Assembly (NCBI RefSeq): GCF_028767185.1
Contig: NZ_JARACK010000008.1
Span: forward strand, 90,344-154,343
Reading direction: 5' to 3'
Length of the DNA stretch: 64,000 bases
From: Mangrovimonas aestuarii
GTDB taxonomy: Bacteria > Bacteroidota > Bacteroidia > Flavobacteriales > Flavobacteriaceae
In this document: positions 45,620-55,655 of the stretch, piece after piece
Numbering within the stretch: the first letter of the stretch is position 1
Layout: each line of letters begins with the position of its first letter
Program-made: the position numbers and the translations under genes
Notes under the pieces: generated by a model
The model's input: only the letters and a program-made list of their open reading frames with translations
What the model was told of the DNA's origin: nothing
The model's database searches: none

Positions 45620-46849
45620 ATGATCAACAACCCTTTTCTATCAGAAACTTTCACAGAAACATGGAAAAAACACCATATTAAAAATAAGCCTGTATTTTCA
45701 TTTCCTTTTTTCCCGAGTATATGGTTTTACAAAAGCAGTATTTTTCCCCTTTACACTAACATAGGAAAAAACATAACCAATGGCATGTCGTATTCCATAG
45801 ACGCATTAGAGGATATTAAGAATAATAGTAGAGCATTTTTAATTTATGACGTACCTAGCTACTACGGTATTAATAATTGTGAAAGTGAACAAAGAAATTT
45901 AGGTTGCTATAGGGTTAGACAGTATAAGGGCTATTTAGCATCTTTGAAAGAATACGAATCATTTGAGGAATTTTTCAAAAATCAATTCAAATCAAAAAGC
46001 CGTTATAATTTAAGAAAGCATCAAAAACGACTTGACAATTGCTTTAAGGTAGACTTCAAGTTTTATTACGGTGAAATCGATAAGACAGAGTATGAAAAAC
46101 TCATGTATGATTTTAAAACTTTGATATCTAAGCGGTTTGGCGAATTAGGTCTTGACAATGATGTGCTTTCGTCGTGGGAGTATTACGAGGATTTGGCTTA
46201 TAAAATGATTTTGGATAAACGCGCTGTTTTAATGGCTGTTTATAACGAAAATGATGCTATGGGGTTTGTGTTAAATTTCTTATCTCAAGATATAGCTTTT
46301 TATTCTATTACGACATTCAATTCGGATTATTCAAGTTTCAACATAGGGAATTTTATGATCATGAATCTCATTCAATGGTGTTTTGATAACAATGTCGATA
46401 TAATGGATTTTTCCAAGGGAACTTATGATTATAAGAAACGCTGGTCTAACCAAGAATATAATTTTGAAGTTCATATCCTATATAATAATGAAAAAGTAAA
46501 GTCTAAAGTTCTAGCATGGTTTATAGCTAAACTGTTTACTTTCAAACAATTTTTAAGAGATAGAAATGTAAATCATGTTTATGTAAAGCTAAAATATTAT
46601 TTGAAGGATATTTCTAACTTAACGTCAAATAAAAAAAAATATAAAGTAAGACAGGCTAAAATCAATAGTAACATTGATAAAATTCATGAAATCAACTTAA
46701 ATGATGAAAAATATAGTTATTTAAAGCCTATTGTTTTTCATGAACTATACTTGAAACCAGAACCAATAGAAGGGGTGAAAGCCTTTAAAACCAACAAAGG
46801 ATTTGTGATTTGTGGTAGCAATAACAGCTTTGTTATAGAAAGTGATTAG
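45620..46849 (+). CDS. BioF2/CelD-like GNAT acyltransferase
   Basis: This 409-residue protein of the acetyltransferase_6 (CelD/BcsL/FemAB-like) group has FFKNQFKSKSRYNLRKHQKRL near 115-135, the acyl-binding core LMAVYNENDAMGFVLNFL and IGNFMIMNLIQWCFDNNVDIMDFSKGTYDYKKRW. This family transfers acyl or aminoacyl groups in cell-wall or exopolysaccharide synthesis. It has its own promoter region of about 290 bases and faces the polysaccharide operon, with a 17-base 3' overlap with the deacetylase gene. A role in modifying the polysaccharide is inferred from position. Confidence 0.8.
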   Translation: MINNPFLSETFTETWKKHHIKNKPVFSFPFFPSIWFYKSSIFPLYTNIGKNITNGMSYSIDALEDIKNNSRAFLIYDVPSYYGINNCESEQRNLGCYRVRQYKGYLASLKEYESFEEFFKNQFKSKSRYNLRKHQKRLDNCFKVDFKFYYGEIDKTEYEKLMYDFKTLISKRFGELGLDNDVLSSWEYYEDLAYKMILDKRAVLMAVYNENDAMGFVLNFLSQDIAFYSITTFNSDYSSFNIGNFMIMNLIQWCFDNNVDIMDFSKGTYDYKKRWSNQEYNFEVHILYNNEKVKSKVLAWFIAKLFTFKQFLRDRNVNHVYVKLKYYLKDISNLTSNKKKYKVRQAKINSNIDKIHEINLNDEKYSYLKPIVFHELYLKPEPIEGVKAFKTNKGFVICGSNNSFVIESD

Positions 46850-47840
46850 TATTTAACATCTTTTTCGATAACCCTCCCATGGTTTCACTTTGAAAACCAT
46901 ATTTTTCGTTCAACATCTTGTAGTGCTCAAAAATGGTTTTTAAGCTATCAAAATTCTCTTTTGTATGACAGCCAAAGTTGTGTGGATGAAACCATAAATG
47001 ATATAATTCGTTTTTTTTAGCAGCGTAGGTCATTGCTTTTGTAATTCGATTTAATTTAAGGCTATTAAACAACTTTAATTGTGAACTAAAAGGTCTTAAA
47101 AATCTACTGGAAGGGATATTCATAATGCAACTACCGTTTTGAAGAGAATCAAGAGGGTAAGTGTTATTACCACTAAGATTAAAATATGAATCTATCAGTC
47201 GTAAAAGTTTTTTTGAACTTTTCTCGAGATCTTCGGTTGATTGGGTTTGGTGCATCCAATGCTTTTCAGGCCCTCGATAGCAAATAATACCATGTTTTTT
47301 ACATATCTCCAAATACTTTTTATTTATTTGATTTCTAGGAAAAATGATACTTTTTATGGCTATTCCATTTTGTTTCGAAATTTCTATTCCAGCTATTAAA
47401 TCAGCTTCAAATTGCTTGGGGTTTTGTCCAACTTCGTTACAGTAATAGTGTGAGAAAGTATGAGTAAGTATTTCATGATTGGGATGTTTTTTAATAGTAT
47501 TTATTAATGGAAGGGCGTAATGGAATGGATCATCTTTTTCAGATTCTCCTAAGCTGTCAAATAAACGGTATGGATTAAATTTTCCATTTATATAAGTTGG
47601 TTTTTCCGTAGGACAAACTCCCAAAAGTTCTGATTTGTTCTTAGCCAATAAAAAACCAACAGGGGCAAAACTTAACTTCACATTATAACGATCGCTCATC
47701 TCAATAAGTTCAGGAATAATATCCCAAACCTTCAAAAGATTTTCTTTGTATGACTCAAAAGACATCGCATCGAAGACTCCCCAATGGAGTTCGAAATCTA
47801 ATGAGATAACCAAAAAACCGTTTGCGTTGCTATGAAGCAT
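46833..47840 (-). CDS. polysaccharide deacetylase (NodB-like)
   Basis: This 335-residue carbohydrate esterase 4-type protein has the motif-1 metal/catalytic Asp region VISLDFELHWG (12-22), motif 2 THTFSHYYC with the two zinc His residues, motif 3 IIFPRNQIN and a late YHLWFHPHNFG. It removes acetyl groups from N-acetylated sugars of a glycan. No signal peptide is present, so it may act on precursors in the cytoplasm. It follows the wecA-like gene after 136 bases. The 3' end overlaps the convergent acyltransferase by 17 bases. Confidence 0.87.
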   Translation of the reverse strand: MLHSNANGFLVISLDFELHWGVFDAMSFESYKENLLKVWDIIPELIEMSDRYNVKLSFAPVGFLLAKNKSELLGVCPTEKPTYINGKFNPYRLFDSLGESEKDDPFHYALPLINTIKKHPNHEILTHTFSHYYCNEVGQNPKQFEADLIAGIEISKQNGIAIKSIIFPRNQINKKYLEICKKHGIICYRGPEKHWMHQTQSTEDLEKSSKKLLRLIDSYFNLSGNNTYPLDSLQNGSCIMNIPSSRFLRPFSSQLKLFNSLKLNRITKAMTYAAKKNELYHLWFHPHNFGCHTKENFDSLKTIFEHYKMLNEKYGFQSETMGGLSKKMLNTNHFL

Positions 47841-47976
47841 ATTATTACTGGGGTTTAATTGATGCGTTAAATAAGTTGTATTTTAACATAGTATTGCATT
47901 GGGGATTATAGAGTTAAAGTACAAATTTTATAATAGTTTTAAGTTGTTTTTATGACCATATTGTGATAAAAATCTG

Positions 47977-48945
47977 TCAGTTATCAATATTCTCGATTTG
48001 TTGTAATATATGTTGTTTGTAAATGATGTAAAACAAAGTCAGACCTAAAACAATAGTTAATAATGGCAATAACCCAAAATCCTGTGAATTGGATATACAG
48101 AATAGAAGCATTATATTAATTACTAACTGAATAAAGGAGTAAACCAGAGATACTTTTAAATGCCCCCATTTCATTTCGTTCGCCAGATATTGATACAAAT
48201 GAGAACGATGCGGACTAAATATATTTTCTTTCTTTAGGAGACGTTGAAAAATTGTAATAGTAGAATCTACTGCATATACTGAAATTAGTCCCAAATAATT
48301 GTAATTATCGCTGAATAAGATTAAGAAAAGTAAAATAAAAGATAATATAAAAGCCATGCTAATACTGCCTACATCTCCGGCAAAAGTTTTAGCCCTTTTT
48401 CTGAAATTGAACAATAGAAACACAATAGTGGAAAGTACAAGGTATCCTTGGAAGTATTGGTCTATAAAATGGATTTTAGAATTTATATAGCACAAGGAAC
48501 ATAATGTTATAAATGCATAGAGCCCAGTGATTCCATTTATGCCATCCATAAAGTTGAACATATTACAAAAGCCCACTATAATAATAAGTAAAGCTATAGA
48601 AATGATAATAGGATAATTTATTAATAATCCGCATTCAATCAACAAGAAAAAAACACCAACAAATTGAACCGCTAGTCTCAATTTAAATGACAAGTTGAAA
48701 ATATCATCTAAAAAGCTAATACTCGACACCAATAATAGGCCTGTGAAAAAATAGGGAAATTGAAAATCATATGTAATAAACCAAATTAAAGCAGCCAACG
48801 GAAAAATAATTCCACCACCCCTAATGGTAACTTCATTATGTGACGCACGCTGATTTGGAATGTCCATGATTCCAAATTTTTGAGCTACCCAAAAATAAAG
48901 TAGGATTGAAATTAGTAATGATATGAAAACAATAAACAATTCCAT
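47977..48945 (-). CDS. WecA/MraY-family phosphoglycosyltransferase
   Basis: This 322-residue polytopic enzyme of the MraY/WecA family has IRGGGIIFPLAAL, the catalytic SFLDDIFNL (the DD motif), CNMFNFMDGINGITG and a short FAGDVGS. It loads a sugar-1-phosphate onto undecaprenyl phosphate to start repeat-unit assembly. It lacks the longer WecA C-terminal His motif but has the core (HRSHLYQYLANE). It is the last gene of the long polysaccharide operon, 1 base after the epimerase gene, and the WbpL-type partner of that epimerase by analogy. Confidence 0.9.
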   Translation of the reverse strand: MELFIVFISLLISILLYFWVAQKFGIMDIPNQRASHNEVTIRGGGIIFPLAALIWFITYDFQFPYFFTGLLLVSSISFLDDIFNLSFKLRLAVQFVGVFFLLIECGLLINYPIIISIALLIIIVGFCNMFNFMDGINGITGLYAFITLCSLCYINSKIHFIDQYFQGYLVLSTIVFLLFNFRKRAKTFAGDVGSISMAFILSFILLFLILFSDNYNYLGLISVYAVDSTITIFQRLLKKENIFSPHRSHLYQYLANEMKWGHLKVSLVYSFIQLVINIMLLFCISNSQDFGLLPLLTIVLGLTLFYIIYKQHILQQIENIDN

Positions 48946-48946
48946 T

Positions 48947-49864
48947 TTAATGCATTGTATGATGATTGTGTAAGTGTCTTACGGTTTTTATTATTCCTTC
49001 TAGAGCATTTATTGGTAAATTGGCAACTCCCAAAGCTTGCTTTAACTTTTCATTGGAAACCACTAAGTTACTTGTGAGCTTTTTAATCTGTGTTGAATTG
49101 ACTTGTAAATGAACAACATCCAAAAGTTTTGAACCTTTTATAACCAACAACCTGGGAAGCCCAAGTTTTAGTACTTTTTTATGGGTAACTCGTTCAATGG
49201 CCAAGATAATTTCTTTAGTAGCAATTGCTTCATCATCACAAAGATTGTAAATCCCTGATGGAATTTTCTCTTGGTTAAGGATAATCTGTTTGACTATAAA
49301 ATTGAAGTTTTCAACAGCTAGTAGAGAGCGCTTATTATTAAATTTCATAAAAGGGTATGGCACTCCTTTGGATATTAGTTTGTAAAGTAGTTTTAAATTA
49401 CCCTTGTCGTTTTCTCCATGAACCATAACAGGTCTTAAAATGATTAGTTTTTTTTGATTGTTTGGTGTATGGTTCAGTAGCCAATTTTCTGCTTGTTTTT
49501 TTGTTTTCCCGTAAAAAGATATTGGATGGCAAGTGGAAAGCTCGGTGATTGGCTCTTCAGATTCAATCTCTTCTACAGCAGCAATAGAGCTTACTTGTAT
49601 GAATAAAGTTGCTTTCGACTTTAAAAAGGATCTGTACAAGGCTTTGGTGCTGGCCACATTTGAATTATGATAATCTTTCAGGTTACCAGTTTTATTATGA
49701 TCATGTGCTTTCCCTATTAAGTTGATGTAAACATCTGTGTTCTCTGTTGTTTTTTCCCAAGCATTGTCCCTTAAAGAAACCTTCTGTATGGTAAATACAC
49801 TTCCTAGCGCCCGTGTTAAATGCGTACCTAAAAAACCGCTATGTCCTGCAACTAATACATTCAT
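48947..49864 (-). CDS. NAD-dependent epimerase/reductase (WbpV-like)
   Basis: This 305-residue extended SDR starts at ATG 49864 (MNVLVAGHSGFLGTHL) and overlaps the upstream stop in the sequence TAATG, so translation is coupled. The glycine motif AGHSGFLG is followed by VSSIAAVE, and SFYGKTKKQAE supplies the YxxxK pair, then PVMVHGENDKGN. The pairing with a WecA-like transferase resembles loci making UDP-QuiNAc or UDP-FucNAc. The exact sugar is inferred, not shown. Confidence 0.85.
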   Translation of the reverse strand: MNVLVAGHSGFLGTHLTRALGSVFTIQKVSLRDNAWEKTTENTDVYINLIGKAHDHNKTGNLKDYHNSNVASTKALYRSFLKSKATLFIQVSSIAAVEEIESEEPITELSTCHPISFYGKTKKQAENWLLNHTPNNQKKLIILRPVMVHGENDKGNLKLLYKLISKGVPYPFMKFNNKRSLLAVENFNFIVKQIILNQEKIPSGIYNLCDDEAIATKEIILAIERVTHKKVLKLGLPRLLVIKGSKLLDVVHLQVNSTQIKKLTSNLVVSNEKLKQALGVANLPINALEGIIKTVRHLHNHHTMH

Positions 49865-51051
49865 TATGTTAAAGCTTGGTTGTAAAATTTCAATAAGTGC
49901 TTCCAAAGTCTGGTTTGTTCAAAATCCATTTCCAATTTCTTCCTAGAATTTTTTGCTACCTCATCGCGAAGGTTTTTGTTGTTTATTAGCAATTCACATG
50001 TATCGGTAATTCCTTGAACATTTTTAACAGGTATTAAAAACCCTGATTTGCCATCTTCAATTATTTCATTACACCCATTAATATTTGTAGCTATGCAAGG
50101 AATATTAAAGGCTGCCGCTTGCATTAAGGATTGAGGAAAACCTTCTCGATAACTGGGGAAAACAAAAATATCCGATACTGCCAAAAAAGGTCTAATATCT
50201 TTTTGTTGCCCTGTTGAAATGATTGAATAGTTTTCGTTAATCTGCTTGAGGTTGTCTTCTTTTAACGGATTAATTTCTTCAATAGCACCTATAAGCAGCA
50301 ATTTTAAATTGCCAATTTTATTTTGTAACTCAACAAAGGCCTCAATGAGCTCATTTACTCCTTTGTAATGGGCCAAACGTCCAACATAAGACAGTACGAT
50401 GTCGGTATCTCTTATATCATATTTTTCTTTACACTGCTTGAGAATTTCAAGAGGCACACTTTTTTTATTATAGTATTCTAGATCAATACCATTACTACTT
50501 CCGTTACCGATTAGAAATATTTTCTTCTTGTCATTGTAAATATTGTTTATAATATAAGATTGCAGGTTTTTAGAATTAGGAAGGACATAATCGGCTAGGG
50601 TATAGGTAAGCTTTTCCACGGTTATTAAAAGCTTTTTAGTAAAGCCCTTTTCTTCCATTAAGGGTAAACCTGCAACGGTATGGATTTTTAATGGTACACC
50701 GCATAATCTAGCGGCTAACATACCCACAACGCCCGCCTTTGGGGAGTGGGTGTGCACCACATCTGGTTTTAGTTTTAATATTAATTTAATGGTACAGAAT
50801 AACGAGTAAAGATCGAATAAAGGGTTTAGCTTTCGTGTAAAAGGAATTACATAATGAGGTATACCTTCTCTTTCCGTTAAATCCTTGACTTCATCCTTGT
50901 AATTTTTACTTGTAGATTTACTGGAAGCTGCGTACACGTCAAAACCATTTTCCCTAAAGAACTTTAATTGTCCTTTTAGGAGGAAATTCAAAGAATGAGG
51001 GACAGTTGTTATCCTTAATAGCTTTATTCTATGTGTACCATTTTTTTGCAT
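49864..51051 (-). CDS. glycosyltransferase family 4 (CapM/WbpH-like)
   Basis: This 395-residue GT-B enzyme has an N-terminal domain with HTHSPKAGVVGMLAARL and VAGLP, and a C-terminal donor-binding domain with LSYVGRLAHYKGVNELIEA, then FPSYREGFPQSLMQAAAFNIPCI and NEIIEDGKSGFLIP (the E-x7-E motif). It adds a sugar to the lipid-linked repeat unit on the cytoplasmic side. It starts 3 bases after the AsnB-type gene and overlaps the next by 1 base. Confidence 0.9.
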   Translation of the reverse strand: MQKNGTHRIKLLRITTVPHSLNFLLKGQLKFFRENGFDVYAASSKSTSKNYKDEVKDLTEREGIPHYVIPFTRKLNPLFDLYSLFCTIKLILKLKPDVVHTHSPKAGVVGMLAARLCGVPLKIHTVAGLPLMEEKGFTKKLLITVEKLTYTLADYVLPNSKNLQSYIINNIYNDKKKIFLIGNGSSNGIDLEYYNKKSVPLEILKQCKEKYDIRDTDIVLSYVGRLAHYKGVNELIEAFVELQNKIGNLKLLLIGAIEEINPLKEDNLKQINENYSIISTGQQKDIRPFLAVSDIFVFPSYREGFPQSLMQAAAFNIPCIATNINGCNEIIEDGKSGFLIPVKNVQGITDTCELLINNKNLRDEVAKNSRKKLEMDFEQTRLWKHLLKFYNQALT

Positions 51052-51054
51052 GTA

Positions 51055-52947
51055 CTAGGCGTCATAAATGTGATTGTACCATTTTTGAAAAACAAAGTAG
51101 GTCCATACTTTATAGGTGTTATCTTCTTTACCCGATAAATGATTGTTTAAAATTGGGGAAAGGAATTCTTTATTGAATATTCCTTGTTTATCGATATATC
51201 CTGTATTGGCATACTTCTCCAATTCAGGTCTTAAATGCGATCTAAGCCAGTCTCCAACAGGTACTACAAAACCCTTCTTGGGATGATCTAAAAAACCTTT
51301 AGGAAACTCATTTTTAAATGCTTCTTTTAAAATGTATTTTTTATCCCAACCATTTATTAAATACTTACTAGGAAGGTTGTTGGAAAACTCCCAAAGTGAT
51401 TTATTCAGGAAAGGTGCTCGACACTCAAGGGAATTTAACATACTTGTCCGGTCCACTTTTACAAGCATATCGCCCTCTAGGCTAACATGTCTGTCTATTT
51501 CCCGATACATGTGAATGTCATCATTCAAACTGTGGTTTATTGTTCTTTTATAGCTTAAAAAAGGAGCGTTGAACAAATAAGTACTGTTCAATAATAATTG
51601 GGTATCCTTTCCGAAACCTAGGGATATTATATCCCAGTAATATTCTCCCTGATAATTTACGGAGCTAATAAACTTTCGAACTTTAAGCTTTAATCCACGC
51701 TCATCTTGCTTGCTCGACAATAGTCCTTTACTGGCATAAGCTAATGTTTTGTGCAGTTTACTTGGAACGAATTTGGTGTAATTAGCATTCAGTCTTCCCA
51801 TATAGTATTTGTTGTAACCTCCAAAAACTTCGTCCCCGCCATCTCCAGTTAAAGCTACCTTTACAAACTCTCTGGTTTTGTTTGCTACTAAATAGGTTGG
51901 AAGTGCAGACGAATCGGCAAAAGGCTCATCAAAATTTAAGATAATCTGATCTATATATTGGCTTATATCATTTTCATCAATTATAAACTCGTGATGGTTG
52001 CTATTAATTAACTTGGCAACCAATCGGGATTTGTCAGATTCATCAAAAGAAGATTTCTTAAAGCCAATTGAAAAGGTTTCTATTTTCTTATCATTTATTT
52101 TAGATAACCCCAAGCTCACAATGGAAGAATCAACACCGCCAGATAAAAATGTTCCCAGGGGAACATCTGCCACCGAACGACTCGAAACACTGTCCATAAC
52201 CAAATCATGCAATTTTTTCGAGGCTTCTTCTAATGAATAGTTGGTTGTTTCGGGGTGATTTATGTGATTTATAGTAGATATGTTATACTCATGTGTATTT
52301 AAATCGTATTCCAGTAGGCTATTTGCCTCAAGCTTGTAAACACCTTCATATATGGTGAATGGTGCAGGTATATAGGTCAGTTTAAAATATAGATTTAATC
52401 CATGTTTCGATATTTCTGGACGATTGGATAGGATAGGCGTAATAGACTTAAGTTCTGAAGCCCAGATTAATCCATCATTAGTCTTGGTATAGTAGAGTGG
52501 TTTTTCTCCAAAAAAATCCCTAGCAATTATCAATTTACCTTTTGTTTTGTCCAAGATGCTGAACGCGTACATACCGTCTAGATATTCAAAACTTTCACTA
52601 CCATAGGTTTCGTAGAGTTTAAGAATTACCTCTGTATCGCTTTTGGTCTTAAAGATTACCCCTCGCTGTTCCAAGGATTTTTTGAGTTTCTGATAGTTGT
52701 AAATTTCCCCGTTAAATACAATAATTAAAGACTCGTCTTTATTATAAATTGGTTGTTTACCAGTATGAAGATCGATAATTGAAAGTCTGCGCATGCCCAA
52801 TGCCAATGAATAGTTTCTCCCGTATTCAAAATGGGTTCCATCGTCATCAGGACCACGATGAACTATTAGGTTGTTCATTCGGGTCAAGTGGCTTTCAATA
52901 TCTGTTTTACCAGGTTTATTGTATAATATGCCGTTAATTCCACACAT
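51055..52947 (-). CDS. asnB: asparagine synthase-type amidotransferase, copy 1
   Basis: This glutamine-dependent AsnB-family protein has 630 residues. Cys2 of MCGINGILY is the class II glutaminase nucleophile; RGPDDDG, NGEIYNY and the glutamine site DTEVILKLYE follow. The C-terminal ATP-pyrophosphatase domain has LSGGVDSSIV, ALTGDGGDEVFGGY and DRTSMLNSLECRAPFL. In polysaccharide loci such enzymes can amidate sugar carboxylates; a standard asparagine synthetase cannot be excluded. Gaps to neighbours are 3 and 7 bases, so it is in the operon. A second copy lies at 55655-57505. Confidence 0.88.
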   Translation of the reverse strand: MCGINGILYNKPGKTDIESHLTRMNNLIVHRGPDDDGTHFEYGRNYSLALGMRRLSIIDLHTGKQPIYNKDESLIIVFNGEIYNYQKLKKSLEQRGVIFKTKSDTEVILKLYETYGSESFEYLDGMYAFSILDKTKGKLIIARDFFGEKPLYYTKTNDGLIWASELKSITPILSNRPEISKHGLNLYFKLTYIPAPFTIYEGVYKLEANSLLEYDLNTHEYNISTINHINHPETTNYSLEEASKKLHDLVMDSVSSRSVADVPLGTFLSGGVDSSIVSLGLSKINDKKIETFSIGFKKSSFDESDKSRLVAKLINSNHHEFIIDENDISQYIDQIILNFDEPFADSSALPTYLVANKTREFVKVALTGDGGDEVFGGYNKYYMGRLNANYTKFVPSKLHKTLAYASKGLLSSKQDERGLKLKVRKFISSVNYQGEYYWDIISLGFGKDTQLLLNSTYLFNAPFLSYKRTINHSLNDDIHMYREIDRHVSLEGDMLVKVDRTSMLNSLECRAPFLNKSLWEFSNNLPSKYLINGWDKKYILKEAFKNEFPKGFLDHPKKGFVVPVGDWLRSHLRPELEKYANTGYIDKQGIFNKEFLSPILNNHLSGKEDNTYKVWTYFVFQKWYNHIYDA

Positions 52948-52954
52948 AGGGTTA

Positions 52955-54121
52955 TTAGTTCAAGTTTTCTATTATATTTTTTAGTTGTATTGTTATTGTC
53001 TTTGTATCATAATCTTTTGCTCGTTCGAAACTTAACCTACCATATTTCCTTCTTTCAGATGGATTTTCCTCCAAAAAACGAATAGCTTTTTCCAGAGCAA
53101 CTCCATCATTAACACTTACCAAAATCCCATACATTCCTTTATAAAACTCCCCCTTCATCACATTAAACGGAATGTTTTGATTGAGTAACTCTAATGGTCC
53201 AGATTTACAGTTTGTGGATATTACAGGTAATCCCATTGCCATAGCTTCCAATAGTGCGTTGGGGAATCCTTCTGTTATGGAAGTTAACACAAAACAGTGA
53301 TTTTCTTTCAGCTTTTCATTAACCTGACTTACCGAACCATGAAGAAATATCTGAGTTTGACAGTCTAGTGACTTTATCTTGGCTGTTAAAACTTCATAAA
53401 GCTCGCCGTTACCATAAATATTTAAATTAAAATTATTTGGCAGTTTATTAAATACTTCTATTAAGTGCCCATGATTCTTTACTTCGGTAAGTCTGCCCAC
53501 TGTAATAACTTTAAAATTGTTTCCCTCTTTATATTCCAATGCTTTGGGTTGTGTTTTATTCGTAACTACAGGGTTATATATAACAGCAGTAATCGTTTTT
53601 ATATTAAAGTTGTCTTTTAAGTCCCTGTTAATACTCTCTGAGTTTGAAAATACAAGATCACCTTTATTGTAAAAAAATGATATTAGTAGTTTAGATATAA
53701 TAAAAGGAAATCCATTATAACGATACATTATTGAAGGAAAACATCTTTCGCTTAGTATTGCTTTGAGTTTGGGATTAAATAATTTTGAGGCAGCATTAAT
53801 AACGTTGGGAATCATTAAAAATGAAATACTTACATCTGGCGTCTCATTATTAATAAGCTTTTTATAGCGTCTAAAAAAAATTAAGTAGTCTCTTAATTTA
53901 GATAATACAGATGATTTTCGTGTTTCTCCATTAATGGACAATATATGTTTGGTTATTTTAGAGTTTAATTCAAAGTCAATTTCATCATATATCAGAACTA
54001 ACTCCAACTGATAGTGTTCTGCTAATTCATTGATAAAAAGGCTAACAACCCTTTCTGTTCCTCCAAATTTTAAACCATTGGTAAACAGTATTAGTTTCTT
54101 TTTTTTCTTATCTGCCTTCAT
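52955..54121 (-). CDS. glycosyltransferase family 4
   Basis: This 388-residue GT-B enzyme starts with a lysine run then LILFTNGLKFGGTERVVSLF, the family acceptor loop. The donor domain has FKVITVGRLTEVKNHGHLIEV, VLTSITEGFPNALLEAMAMGLPVI and GPLELLNQ. It probably adds one sugar of the repeat unit. The ATG overlaps the TGA of the deleted GT4 remnant by four bases, so it stays coupled to the operon despite the decay of that neighbour. Confidence 0.9.
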   Translation of the reverse strand: MKADKKKKKLILFTNGLKFGGTERVVSLFINELAEHYQLELVLIYDEIDFELNSKITKHILSINGETRKSSVLSKLRDYLIFFRRYKKLINNETPDVSISFLMIPNVINAASKLFNPKLKAILSERCFPSIMYRYNGFPFIISKLLISFFYNKGDLVFSNSESINRDLKDNFNIKTITAVIYNPVVTNKTQPKALEYKEGNNFKVITVGRLTEVKNHGHLIEVFNKLPNNFNLNIYGNGELYEVLTAKIKSLDCQTQIFLHGSVSQVNEKLKENHCFVLTSITEGFPNALLEAMAMGLPVISTNCKSGPLELLNQNIPFNVMKGEFYKGMYGILVSVNDGVALEKAIRFLEENPSERRKYGRLSFERAKDYDTKTITIQLKNIIENLN

Positions 54122-54570
54122 TTGTTACAATGTTTTAAAATGAGAGCTTCATATTGACTGATTATTTTATTTGCATCGAGTTTTTCTTCAACTACTAAGT
54201 GAACCAACGATGGAACAAAATAAAAGTTCTTGAGAAGTACATTAAGTTCTTTCACAAAGTCCATTGTATTTTCTACAAAGACACCATTCTGTCTTTGTAC
54301 AATAATTCCATCTATACCTCCTGGTGCATGTAAGGCTAGAATGGGAGTTCCGGCCATACAGCTTTCTAAAAGCACATCAGGGAAACTTTCAACATACGAT
54401 CCTAGTATGAGCAGATCGTTATTTCGGAAATAACCAGCAACAATTAAAGTTGTTCTAAATGTCTCAATATTTAAGTATGAGACAATAAAAGACAATACAC
54501 GGTACGCACCTGCAAAAAACATTGCAATAGTAAATAAGGCTATATTTTTCCTGGGGTTTTCTCTTTTCAT
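54118..54570 (-). pseudogene. internally deleted GT4 glycosyltransferase remnant (in-frame)
   Basis: The 150-residue frame joins about 47 residues of a GT4 N-terminus (with a degraded FAGAYRV for the usual GGAERV) directly to a GT4 donor-site C-terminus (LILGSYVESFPDVLLESC, MAGTPILALHAPGG). Compared with the neighbour at 54567, about 215 central residues are missing, including the acceptor domain core and the GRLxxEK segment. Start and stop still overlap the neighbours by four bases each. It cannot be a working GT-B enzyme; a leftover that preserves translational coupling is the simplest view. Confidence 0.8.
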
Positions 54571-55655
54571 GTCATACTTATTTTTAGAAATAAGTTTTCA
54601 TAATCTTTGATAATATTACTAGCGTTAAATCTTTTGTTTACAACAGATTGCACTTTTTCGGGACTAAAGGGTAACTCTTTATGTGCACGGTTAAGTTGCT
54701 CTATAAATTCTTCATCATTTTGAACAATATAGCCGTTTACTCCATTTTCAACAATTTCATTCAAACCACCAGGAGCATTGTAAGCTAGAATAGGGGTTCC
54801 AGCCATACAGCTTTCTAGTAGTGCATTTGGAAAACCATCAACATACGACCCTTGTAAAAAAAGATCACTTTTTCTAAGGTAAGCCCCTACATTATTAGTG
54901 TATGGAATGTGGTTTGTTTTTTCTGATATTTTTTGATCTTCTATTAGCTTTAAAATAGTCTCTCTTTCTTCTCCATCTCCTATAATTGTATATTCAAAAT
55001 CAAAACTTAACGTCCCTAAAGCCTTAATTATTCGATCATAGCCCTTTTCTTTGCTAAGTCTTCCAATTGTAATGAATCGGATATGCTTTTTATTGTTTAT
55101 TTCTTCTTCTTCTTTTAATTTAATAATACTAGTAAGAGGATTATTAATGAGTGCTGTTTTTGACCGCGAAACACCATAATTATTTATCATATCTTCCTTC
55201 ATGTCTTTTGATTGACATACGATACAGTCTACTAGCTTATATGCTATAACTGTTAGTTTTTTAGGAAAATAAAATTTCTTATGGCTATTATATTGCTTTA
55301 AAACACTTAAGACTGATGACTCCCTTCCTATAAATCGCATTTTAGGAAACAATAATGAAATAAAAGCCAAGAGAGTATTAAGATGGAATATTGAGCTAAA
55401 CACGAGTTTAGGGTTTTCTAACTTTAGGAATCTATAGATTTTAAAAATAGATTTTGAAACTCGTGGTTCATTAAGATATACAGTGCGAATTCCCCCAGTA
55501 TTATAAGATGTGTCTTTTTGATATCCAGTAATAAGAAGAGTTACTCTAAATTTATTTGGATCTAAATTTTGAGCAATGAATGACATAACTCGCTCAGCTC
55601 CCCCTGCTGTTAAAGAAGGCATTATGAATACTATATATATATTCTTGCTTTCCAT
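54567..55655 (-). CDS. glycosyltransferase family 4, probable parent of the adjacent remnant
   Basis: This 362-residue GT-B enzyme has IVFIMPSLTAGGAERVMSF at the start, FITIGRLSKEKGYDRIIKAL, LQGSYVDGFPNALLESCMAGTPILA and NEIVENGVNGYIV in the donor domain. Its N- and C-terminal parts match the truncated 54118 frame closely in protein and DNA, so the two arose by duplication. The ATG overlaps the stop of the upstream AsnB gene by one base. Confidence 0.9.
   Translation of the reverse strand: MESKNIYIVFIMPSLTAGGAERVMSFIAQNLDPNKFRVTLLITGYQKDTSYNTGGIRTVYLNEPRVSKSIFKIYRFLKLENPKLVFSSIFHLNTLLAFISLLFPKMRFIGRESSVLSVLKQYNSHKKFYFPKKLTVIAYKLVDCIVCQSKDMKEDMINNYGVSRSKTALINNPLTSIIKLKEEEEINNKKHIRFITIGRLSKEKGYDRIIKALGTLSFDFEYTIIGDGEERETILKLIEDQKISEKTNHIPYTNNVGAYLRKSDLFLQGSYVDGFPNALLESCMAGTPILAYNAPGGLNEIVENGVNGYIVQNDEEFIEQLNRAHKELPFSPEKVQSVVNKRFNASNIIKDYENLFLKISMT

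Noticed and set aside
54118..54570. A short genuine glycosyltransferase
   Set aside because: It lacks the whole central part of the GT-B fold, so it cannot bind acceptor and donor as the family does.
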